In this document: positions 1 through 5,877 of the stretch, one piece after another
Layout: every line of letters starts with the position of its first letter
Numbering within the stretch: position 1 is the stretch's first letter
Source of the DNA: Actinomycetes bacterium
GTDB lineage: Bacteria > Actinomycetota > Actinomycetes > Actinomycetales > Cellulomonadaceae
Direction of reading: 5' to 3'
Length of the DNA: 17,667 nt
Assembly: GCA_023424135.1 (NCBI GenBank)
Contig: JAFAEH010000016.1
Coordinates: 1-17,667 of the forward strand
The notes under the pieces: model-generated
Database searches by the model: none
Seen by the model: only the letters and a program-made list of their open reading frames with translations
Told to the model about the DNA's origin: nothing
Made by a program: the position numbers and the translations under genes

Positions 1-1
1 G

Positions 2-604
2 GCGACGGCCGTGCGGACCCCGGGCACCGCGACCGACCCGCGGCCCGGGTCGACGGCGGTCGGCGCGGTCGTCCCGGGGCAGGACCGCACGCCGGTGGCG
101 TCGCCCTCCCCGACGCCGGGTCCGACACCGGCCGAGGAGGTCGGCACCGTGTCCGCGTTCGGCGACTCGGTGATGCTCGGTGCGGCGCAGGACCTGGGCG
201 CCCACGGGATCGGCGTCGACGCGGCCGTGTCGCGGCAGTTCGCGGAGATGGCGGACCTCGTGCTCGGCGCGGCCGCCGCCGGCACTCTCGGGCACACGGT
301 CGTCGTGCACGGCGGCACGAACGGTCCCGTCGCCGAGGACGACCTGCGGCGGCTGCTCGCCGGCACGTCCGACCGGCGCGTGTTCGTCGTCGACGTCCGC
401 GTGCCGCGGCCGTGGGAGCAGTACGACAACGACCTGTTCGCGCGCGTGGTGCCGGAGTACCCGCATGCCCGCCTGCTCGCATGGAAGGCCCTCGGCGACG
501 CCAACCCCGGGTGGTTCGGCGGGGACGGCATCCACCTGCGCGAGGACGGCGGGCGGGCCGGGTACGCGCAGTGGGTCGCGCAGCAGATCCAGCCTGCCGG
601 GTGA
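2..604 (+). CDS. SGNH-domain protein, probably C-terminal part of an acyltransferase-3 family O-acyltransferase (5' truncated)
   Basis: The frame is open to the left edge, so the start and N-terminal part are missing. The visible 200 or so residues begin with a Pro/Thr/Gly-rich, low-complexity linker (to about nt 140), followed by an SGNH-hydrolase-like domain. Block I is GDSV with the nucleophile Ser at nt 167-169. A Gly-Thr-Asn-Gly block III-like motif has Asn at 320-322. The C-terminal block V is DGIHL, with Asp at 524-526 and His at 533-535. Such a domain behind a Pro/Thr linker is typical of the C-terminus of membrane acyltransferase-3 (OafA/YrhL type) proteins, which transfer acyl groups to cell-surface polymers. 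The membrane part is not in the window, so this assignment is inference. A free-standing exported SGNH hydrolase is the alternative. Confidence 0.7.
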   Translation, partial: ATAVRTPGTATDPRPGSTAVGAVVPGQDRTPVASPSPTPGPTPAEEVGTVSAFGDSVMLGAAQDLGAHGIGVDAAVSRQFAEMADLVLGAAAAGTLGHTVVVHGGTNGPVAEDDLRRLLAGTSDRRVFVVDVRVPRPWEQYDNDLFARVVPEYPHARLLAWKALGDANPGWFGGDGIHLREDGGRAGYAQWVAQQIQPAG

Positions 605-628
605 CACGCGTTGCCCCGGACGCGTCAC
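601..628. promoter_or_regulatory. Imperfect dyad around the -35 box (terminator of upstream gene or operator)
   Basis: GTGA (601-604) plus CGCG (607-610) pair with CGCG (621-624) plus TCAC (625-628), with CA bulged on the left side and a 10-nt centre. The centre contains the putative -35 TTGCCC. It begins on the stop codon of the SGNH gene. It could end that transcript, or be an operator for the sulfur operon promoter. No T-run follows. The function is inference. Confidence 0.35.
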
Positions 629-640
629 TGCCGCTACAGT
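611..640 (+). promoter_or_regulatory. Putative sigma-70-type promoter of the sulfur operon
   Basis: TTGCCC at 611-616 and TACAGT at 635-640 are separated by 18 nt, a good match to the housekeeping actinobacterial promoter pattern (TTGnnn / TAnnnT). A start near 647 would give a 5' UTR of about 68 nt before the cysteine-rich leader ORF at 715. The position directly after the upstream stop codon and before the leader supports this as the operon promoter. It is a prediction from sequence only. Confidence 0.6.
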
Positions 641-664
641 CCGTCTGAAACGTGGTCACGCCGT

Positions 665-677
665 CTCACATCGTGAG
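665..677 (+). promoter_or_regulatory. Small hairpin in the 5' UTR of the leader peptide
   Basis: CTCAC (665-669) and GTGAG (673-677) form a perfect 5-bp inverted repeat with a 3-nt loop. It lies between the predicted transcription start and the leader Shine-Dalgarno (703-708). It could shape the leader mRNA or be an operator half-site pair. I see no match to a SAM riboswitch around it. Confidence 0.25.
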
Positions 678-714
678 CAGGAGCGGGCCGCCGGAGAGCG
701 ACAGGAGGCACGCG

Positions 715-804
715 ATGACCAGCACCCGCGTCGCCGTCGCCTCCCCGCTGATGTGCCGCTGTTGCCGGGGCTGCTCGATGCAGCCCTGCACCGGCACCCG
801 CTGA
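715..804 (+). CDS. Cysteine-rich leader peptide (29 aa), probable cysteine-responsive attenuator
   Basis: A 29-codon ORF starts at ATG 715 and ends with TGA 802-804. It is preceded by AGGAGG at 703-708, six bases before the ATG, the strongest Shine-Dalgarno of this operon. The peptide has five cysteines in a 12-residue stretch: Cys14, 16, 17, 20 and 25, in the run CRCCRGC followed by SMQPC. It also has two internal Met near the Cys cluster. No membrane segment or metal-binding protein family is evident. Actinobacteria are known to place short polycysteine ORFs upstream of sulfur-assimilation genes, where ribosome stalling at Cys codons during cysteine limitation raises downstream expression. 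Position upstream of sulfonate-type transport and metY fits that role exactly. The attenuation mechanism here is inference. Confidence 0.8.
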   Translation: MTSTRVAVASPLMCRCCRGCSMQPCTGTR

Positions 805-880
805 CCCCTCAGCGCCCGTCGGCCCTCCCCCGGGGCCGCCCCGCCGGTGCCCGCCCTCGTGGCCGCCCGGCACGCGCCGG
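788..880 (+). promoter_or_regulatory. Candidate alternative RNA structures between leader peptide and ssuB-like gene
   Basis: Several pairings compete in the 108 nt between the leader stop and the ATPase start. A hairpin has stem 820-825/833-838 (CGGCCC/GGGCCG, 7-nt loop). A long-range 8-bp pairing joins the last leader codons, 788-795 (GCACCGGC), to 843-850 (GCCGGTGC). Downstream, 847-851 can instead pair with 869-873, or 867-871 with 876-880. A ribosome stalled on the Cys codons or reaching the stop would change which forms. The GC content makes chance pairings cheap, so this is a hypothesis. Confidence 0.35.
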
Positions 881-912
881 ACGTCCACGCCCGATCCCCA
901 GGACGTCCCCCC

Positions 913-1746
913 ATGACGCTGACCTCCACCGCCGAACGCCGCGCGCACACCGTCACGCTCGAGTCCGTGCGGCGCACGTTCCCCACGCCCGGCGGGACCC
1001 GCACCGTGCTGCACGCGGTCGACGTCGAGCTGCGCGCCGGTGAGATCCTCGCGCTCGTCGGACCGTCGGGCTGCGGCAAGTCGACGCTGCTGCGCCAGAT
1101 CAGCGGGCTCGACACCCCCGACGCGGGCCGCATCCTGCTCGACGGCACACCCGTCGCCGGCGTCGACCGGCGCACCGCCGTCGCGTTCCAGGAGCCGCGC
1201 CTGCTGCCGTGGCGCACCCTGACCGGCAACGTCGCGCTCGGCCTGCCACGCGGCACCGACAAGGCGGCGGGCCGCGAGCGCGTCGCCGAGCTGCTGCGGC
1301 TCGTCGGCCTCGAGGAGTCCGCAGGTCTGCGCCCCCGCCAGGTGTCCGGGGGCATGGCCCAGCGCACGTCGCTGGCCCGCGCGCTGGCCCGCAACCCCGG
1401 CGTCCTGCTGCTCGACGAGCCGTTCGGTGCGCTCGACGCGCTCACGCGGCTGCGCATGCAGGACCTGCTCCTCGAGGTCCACCGGGCCGAGCCGACGACC
1501 GTGCTCCTCGTGACGCACGACGTCGAGGAGGCGCTGTACCTCGCCGACCGCGTGCTCCTGCTGCGCAACCTCGCCCGCTGCCCGCAGGACACCCCGAGCG
1601 TCGCGCGCGTCATCGACGTGCCCGGCGACCGGCCCCGCGACCGCGCCGACCACCAGCTCGCCGAGCTGCGCGCCGAGCTCCTCGAGGGCCTCGGCGTCGC
1701 GACGCACCACGTCGCCACCGGCGACCCCGACCACCACACCATCTGA
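913..1746 (+). CDS. ssuB: ABC transporter ATP-binding protein, sulfonate/taurine/nitrate family (SsuB-like)
   Basis: A 277-residue ATPase subunit powering import of a small organic anion, probably a sulfonate or other sulfur source. All ABC signatures are present: Walker A GPSGCGKST (about 50-58), Q-loop Gln93 in QEPRLLPW, signature VSGGMAQR (144-151), Walker B LLLDEP (about 165-170), D-loop and the switch His202 in THD. The C-terminal tail is short, as usual in SsuB/TauB. The ATG at 913 is preferred over the in-frame GTG at 847: AGGAC lies 8 nt upstream, and the extension would code for a Pro/Arg-rich stretch overlapping the RNA structures. It is the first gene after the Cys-rich leader and is followed by the binding protein and permease. 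The family is certain; the substrate is inferred from context. Confidence 0.9.
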   Translation: MTLTSTAERRAHTVTLESVRRTFPTPGGTRTVLHAVDVELRAGEILALVGPSGCGKSTLLRQISGLDTPDAGRILLDGTPVAGVDRRTAVAFQEPRLLPWRTLTGNVALGLPRGTDKAAGRERVAELLRLVGLEESAGLRPRQVSGGMAQRTSLARALARNPGVLLLDEPFGALDALTRLRMQDLLLEVHRAEPTTVLLVTHDVEEALYLADRVLLLRNLARCPQDTPSVARVIDVPGDRPRDRADHQLAELRAELLEGLGVATHHVATGDPDHHTI

Positions 1747-1801
1747 TCCCCCACCCCGCACCGGGCCCCGGCCCACGTCCCCCGAGATGAGAGAACCGAC
1801 G

Positions 1802-2842
1802 ATGACGATCCGCACCGCCGTGTCCGCCACCGCGCTGGCCCTCGTGACCGCCCTGGCGCTCACCGGCTGCGTCGCCGGCGAGAACTCCGCACCGGAGGCC
1901 GCCCCCGAGGCCACCGACGGCGCCACCACCTGGAGCACCGACACGCTCGACATCGACTTCGCCACCTACAACCCGCTGAGCCTGGTCATCAAGGAGCAGG
2001 GCTGGCTCGAGGACGCGCTCGACGGCGTGACCGTCAACTGGATCCAGTCCGCCGGGTCCAACAAGGCCAACGAGGGGCTGCGCGCCGGTGCGCTCGACGT
2101 CGGCTCGACGGCCGGGTCGGCCGCCCTGCTCGCACGCTCGAACGGCTCGCCCATCCGCACCATCTCGATCTACACGCAGCCGGAGTGGGCGGCCATCGTC
2201 GTGCCCGACGGCTCGGACATCACGTCCGTCGCGGACCTCGCCGGGAAGTCCGTCGCGGCGACCAAGGGGACCGACCCCTACTTCTTCCTGCTGCAGGCGC
2301 TCGACGAGGCAGGGGTGCCGCTGGCGGACGTCGAGGTGCAGAACCTGCAGCACGCCGACGGGCGGACCGCGCTGGAGCAGGGCTCGGTCGCCGCGTGGTC
2401 GGGCCTGGACCCGATCATGGCCGCGAGCGAGTCCGAGTCGGGCACGAAGCTGATCTACCGGAACATCGACTTCAACACCTACGGCTTCCTCAACGCGACG
2501 CAGGACTTCCTCGACGCGTCCCCGGACGTCGCGCAGGTCGTGGTCGACGCCTACGAGAAGGCCCGCGCGTGGGCGCTGGAGAACCCGGACGAGGTCGTCG
2601 CGATCCTCGCCGAGGTCGCCGGCATCGACCCGGCCGTGGCCGAGAAGGTCATCGTCGAGCGCACCAACCTCGAGGTCGACCCGGTGCCGGGCGACGCGCA
2701 GCGCGACGTGCTCGCCGTCGTCGGCCCGATCTTCGTCGAGTCCGGTGACGTCGACAGCCAGGCGACGATCGACACGGCGCTCAACGAGCTGTTCGAGCCC
2801 ACGTTCGCCGAGAAGGCCGACCCCGCGAACGTCGCGGGCTGA
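1802..2842 (+). CDS. ssuA: ABC transporter substrate-binding lipoprotein, SsuA/TauA/NrtA-like
   Basis: A lipoprotein of 346 residues. Its signal peptide has Arg4, a hydrophobic core and the lipobox LTGC with Cys23, so it should be tethered outside the membrane. The mature part resembles the NMT1/SsuA/TauA class of periplasmic-binding-type-2 proteins, with an early FATYNPLSLVIKEQGWLED-type segment. The start at 1802 is chosen because a purine-rich GAGAGA lies about 10 nt upstream and it gives a normal signal peptide. The in-frame ATG at 1787 would add five residues (MREPT) and has no clear ribosome site. The only cysteine is the lipobox one, and there is a single internal Met, unusual sulfur thrift that fits a sulfur-starvation protein. 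The substrate is probably a sulfonate; nitrate, thiamine-precursor or another anion cannot be excluded by sequence alone. Confidence 0.87.
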   Translation: MTIRTAVSATALALVTALALTGCVAGENSAPEAAPEATDGATTWSTDTLDIDFATYNPLSLVIKEQGWLEDALDGVTVNWIQSAGSNKANEGLRAGALDVGSTAGSAALLARSNGSPIRTISIYTQPEWAAIVVPDGSDITSVADLAGKSVAATKGTDPYFFLLQALDEAGVPLADVEVQNLQHADGRTALEQGSVAAWSGLDPIMAASESESGTKLIYRNIDFNTYGFLNATQDFLDASPDVAQVVVDAYEKARAWALENPDEVVAILAEVAGIDPAVAEKVIVERTNLEVDPVPGDAQRDVLAVVGPIFVESGDVDSQATIDTALNELFEPTFAEKADPANVAG

Positions 2843-2854
2843 CGCGCCCACCAC

Positions 2855-2888
2855 CGGCGCCCCGCCGCACCCCCGCGGCGGGGCGCCG
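2855..2888 (+). other. Strong 14-bp-stem hairpin between binding-protein and permease genes
   Basis: A perfect stem of 14 bp (2855-2868 with 2875-2888) encloses a 6-nt loop ACCCCC. It lies 12 nt after the stop of the lipoprotein gene and ends about 30 nt before the permease Shine-Dalgarno (AGGAG 2918-2922). There is no T-run. In other binding-protein operons such a structure stabilises the upstream mRNA or partly ends transcription, so that more binding protein than permease is made. That role is inferred here. Confidence 0.6.
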
Positions 2889-2931
2889 AGCCCGCAGCAC
2901 CCACCTCCTCGTCCCCCAGGAGAGACCCGCG

Positions 2932-3831
2932 ATGACCGTCGACCCCAGCCTCGGAGCGCCGGGCGTGGCACTCGGCACCCCCGGCTCCGGCCCCGTGACC
3001 GACGGCGAGGGCCGCCCGCACCGCTCGCTCAACCCGTTCGACGCCGGCCCCGCACGCGGTGCGTCACGGTCGTTCTGGTCACGACGCACCACGCGCGTCG
3101 TCGGCGGTGCGCTGCTGCCACTGCTGCTGCTCGCCGCATGGCAGTACGTCACGTCCGCGGGCCTGGTCGCGCCGTACCAGCTGCCCAGCCCCGCGTCGGT
3201 CTGGAACGCGGCGGTCGACCTGCAGCAGCGGGGCCTGCTCGGCGTGCACGTCGCGATCTCGGTGCAGCGCGTGCTCATCGGCTTCGCGATCGGCGCCGCC
3301 GTCGCGCTCGTCGTCGCCGCGCTCGTCGGCCTGTCGCGGTCCGGCGACGTGCTGCTGGCCCCGACGCTCGCGGCCGTGCGCGCCGTCCCGTCGCTCGCGT
3401 GGGTCCCGCTGCTCATCCTGTGGATGAAGATCGGCGAGGAGTCGAAGATCACGCTCATCGCCATCGGTGCGTTCTTCCCCGTCTACACGACCGTCGCGGC
3501 CGCCCTGCGCCACGTCGACCCGCACCTGGTCGAGGCCGGGCGGGCGTTCGGGCTGCGCGGGGTCGAGCTGTTCCGGTCCGTGCAGCTCCCGGCGGTCCTG
3601 CCGTCCGTCATGTCCGGCCTGCGGCTGGGTCTCGCGCAGGCGTGGCTGTTCCTCGTCGCCGCCGAGCTCATCGCGTCGTCCATGGGCCTGGGATTCCTGC
3701 TGACCGACTCGCAGAACAACGGGCGCGTCGACCGGATCCTGCTCGCGATCGTCCTGCTCGCGCTCATCGGCAAGCTCACCGACTCGGTCGTCGCCATCGC
3801 CGAGAAGCAGCTGCTGCGGAGGTTCGCGTGA
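2932..3831 (+). CDS. ssuC: ABC transporter permease, sulfonate/taurine/nitrate family (SsuC-like)
   Basis: A 299-residue inner-membrane permease. About 50 Gly/Pro/Ser-rich N-terminal residues, an extension of unknown role, precede some six membrane segments (approximately 56-74, 112-134, 143-165, 172-192, 232-256 and 268-286). The cytoplasmic coupling loop that contacts the ATPase is recognisable as EAGRAFGLRG (201-210), the EAA motif of the BPD_transp_1 family. AGGAG at 2918-2922 precedes the ATG. The stop overlaps the next gene by 4 nt (GTGA, 3828-3831), so the two are translationally coupled. I see no cysteine in the protein. It works with the two preceding products as one importer. Confidence 0.9.
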   Translation: MTVDPSLGAPGVALGTPGSGPVTDGEGRPHRSLNPFDAGPARGASRSFWSRRTTRVVGGALLPLLLLAAWQYVTSAGLVAPYQLPSPASVWNAAVDLQQRGLLGVHVAISVQRVLIGFAIGAAVALVVAALVGLSRSGDVLLAPTLAAVRAVPSLAWVPLLILWMKIGEESKITLIAIGAFFPVYTTVAAALRHVDPHLVEAGRAFGLRGVELFRSVQLPAVLPSVMSGLRLGLAQAWLFLVAAELIASSMGLGFLLTDSQNNGRVDRILLAIVLLALIGKLTDSVVAIAEKQLLRRFA

Positions 3832-5861
3832 CGACGCTCGACACCCTGCAGTCCGAGACGCGCACCTACCCCGCGCCCGCCGCCCGCGCCGCGTCCTCGA
3901 ACGTCCGCCCCGAGGACTGGGCGCGGGCCGAGGCCGACCCGGTCGCGTTCTGGGAGGAGGCCGCCCGCCGGCTCGACTGGGACACCCCGTGGCACACCGC
4001 GCACGAGTGGTCGCCGCCGGTCCCGGTCGAGGGCGGCGCGGACGGTGAGCTCACCGTCCCGCAGGCACGCTGGTTCCTCGGCGGACGCCTCAACGTCGCC
4101 GTCAACTGCGTGGACCGGCACGTCGCCGCGGGTCGCGGCGACAAGGTCGCGCTGCACGTCGAGGGCGAGCGCGGCGACCGTCGCTCGATCACCTACGCGC
4201 AGCTCCAGCGCGAGGTGGCGCAGGCCGCCCACGCGCTGACCGAGCTCGGGGTCGGGCCCGGCGACCGCGTGGTCGTCTACCTGCCGGTGATCGCCGAGAC
4301 CGTGGTCGTCACGCTCGCCATCGCGCGGATCGGCGCCGTGCACTCGCTGGTGTTCGGCGGGTTCTCCGCCGAGGCCGTGCGGTTCCGCGTGCAGGACACC
4401 GAGGCGAAGGTGCTCGTCACGAGCGACGGGCAGTTCCGCCGCGGGCAGGCCGTCGAGGTCAAGTCGGCCGCCGACGAGGCCGTCGCCGGGCTCGACCACG
4501 TCGAGCACGTGCTCGTCGTGCGACGCACCGGCCAGGACGTCGCGTGGACGCCCGGCCGGGACGTGTGGTGGCACGACGTCGTCGACCGTCAGCCCGACGT
4601 GCACGACGCGCAGGCCTTCGACGCCGAGCACCCGTTGTTCGTCATCTACACCTCGGGCACCACGGGCAGGCCGAAGGGGCTCGTGCACACGTCCGGCGGG
4701 TACCTCACCCACGCCGCGTGGTCGCACTGGGCCGTGTTCGACGCCAAGGACGACGACGTGCACTGGTGCACCGCCGACCTCGCCTGGGTCACGGCGCACA
4801 CCTACGAGATCTACGGCCCGCTCGCGAACGGCCTGACCCAGGTGATCTACGAGGGCACGCCCGACACCCCGCACCGCGAGCGCCACCTCGAGGTCATCGA
4901 GCGCTACGGCGTCACGACGTACTACACGGCCCCGACCCTCATCCGCACGTTCATGACGTGGTTCGGCGAGGACCTGCCCGGCGGGCACGACCTGTCGAGC
5001 ATCCGGCTGCTCGGGACCGTCGGCGAGGCCATCAACCCCGAGGCGTGGGTGTGGTTCCGCCGCACGTTCGGCCGCGACGAGGCACCCGTCGTCGACACGT
5101 GGTGGCAGTCCGAGACGGGGGCGGCCATGATCGCGCCCGTCCCCGGGGTCACCACCCTCAAGCCCGGGTCGGCCACGCGCCCGCTGCCGGGGATCGCCGC
5201 GCACGTCGTCGGCGAGGACGGCGTCGAGGTCGCGCCCGGGCAGGGCGGGTTCCTCGTCGTCACGCGCCCGTGGCCCGGCATGGCCCGCACCGTGTGGCGC
5301 GACCCGCAGCGCTACCTCGACGCGTACTGGCGGCGGTTCGCCGGGCACGGCCCGCACGGCGGGTACTTCCTGGCGGGCGACGGCGCGTCGTACGACGAGG
5401 ACCGGTACGTGTGGCTGCTCGGCCGCATCGACGACGTCATCAACGTCTCCGGCCACCGCCTGTCGACCATCGAGGTCGAGTCCGCGCTCGTCGCGCACCC
5501 GGCCGTCGGCGAGGCCGGCGTCGCGGGCGTCGCCGACCCGTTGACCGGGCAGGCCATCGCGGCGTTCGTCGTGCCGGCCGCCCCGCCCGGTCCGGTCGAG
5601 GACGTCGACGCCTGGCTCGCCGCGACGCGCGCGCTGCGCGAGGAGCTGCGCACGCACGTCGCCCACGAGATCGGGCCCGTCGCCAAGCCGCGCCACGTGC
5701 TGGTCGTCCCCGAGGTCCCCAAGACCCGGTCGGGCAAGATCATGCGCAGGCTGCTCACGCAGCTCGTCGAGGGCACGCCCCTCGGCGACACCACGTCCCT
5801 GCAGAACCCGTGGGCGGTCGACCAGGTCGGCACGCTCGTGGCCGCCGGCATCCGCCGCTGA
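3828..5861 (+). CDS. acs: Acetyl-CoA synthetase-like AMP-forming acyl-CoA ligase
   Basis: A 677-residue ANL-superfamily enzyme of normal Acs length: carboxylate + ATP + CoA gives acyl-CoA + AMP + PPi. Visible motifs are the phosphate-binding loop YTSGTTGRPKG (274-284), TWWQSETG (424-431) with the Trp pair that limits pockets to short acids, the hinge region GRIDDVINVSGHR (532-544) and the catalytic PKTRSGK with Lys637, the usual acetylation-control lysine. The segment normally WVTGHSY reads WVTAHTY (320-326), so this is a divergent member and acetate is likely but not certain. The GTG start at 3828 overlaps the permease stop. An open frame extends further upstream but only as a shadow of the transporter genes. 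Next to metY it may recapture acetate released by that enzyme. A sulfoacetate- or propionate-type substrate is an alternative. Confidence 0.88.
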   Translation: MTTLDTLQSETRTYPAPAARAASSNVRPEDWARAEADPVAFWEEAARRLDWDTPWHTAHEWSPPVPVEGGADGELTVPQARWFLGGRLNVAVNCVDRHVAAGRGDKVALHVEGERGDRRSITYAQLQREVAQAAHALTELGVGPGDRVVVYLPVIAETVVVTLAIARIGAVHSLVFGGFSAEAVRFRVQDTEAKVLVTSDGQFRRGQAVEVKSAADEAVAGLDHVEHVLVVRRTGQDVAWTPGRDVWWHDVVDRQPDVHDAQAFDAEHPLFVIYTSGTTGRPKGLVHTSGGYLTHAAWSHWAVFDAKDDDVHWCTADLAWVTAHTYEIYGPLANGLTQVIYEGTPDTPHRERHLEVIERYGVTTYYTAPTLIRTFMTWFGEDLPGGHDLSSIRLLGTVGEAINPEAWVWFRRTFGRDEAPVVDTWWQSETGAAMIAPVPGVTTLKPGSATRPLPGIAAHVVGEDGVEVAPGQGGFLVVTRPWPGMARTVWRDPQRYLDAYWRRFAGHGPHGGYFLAGDGASYDEDRYVWLLGRIDDVINVSGHRLSTIEVESALVAHPAVGEAGVAGVADPLTGQAIAAFVVPAAPPGPVEDVDAWLAATRALREELRTHVAHEIGPVAKPRHVLVVPEVPKTRSGKIMRRLLTQLVEGTPLGDTTSLQNPWAVDQVGTLVAAGIRR

Positions 5862-5877
5862 GACCGACAGGAGCACC

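Noticed and set aside
847..912. Earlier GTG start for the ABC ATPase
   Set aside because: It adds 22 Pro/Arg/His-rich residues not typical of the family, overlaps the putative attenuator region, and lacks a ribosome site; ATG 913 has AGGAC 8 nt upstream.
641..912. SAM or other known riboswitch upstream of the sulfur operon
   Set aside because: I looked for the conserved pattern of a SAM-type aptamer and saw none; the Cys-rich leader explains the region better.
2745..3827. Open frame continuous with the ligase extending 361 codons upstream
   Set aside because: It overlaps the binding-protein end and the whole permease in another frame, and codes for an Arg/Pro-rich string with no family features. 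The ligase starts at GTG 3828 by homology.
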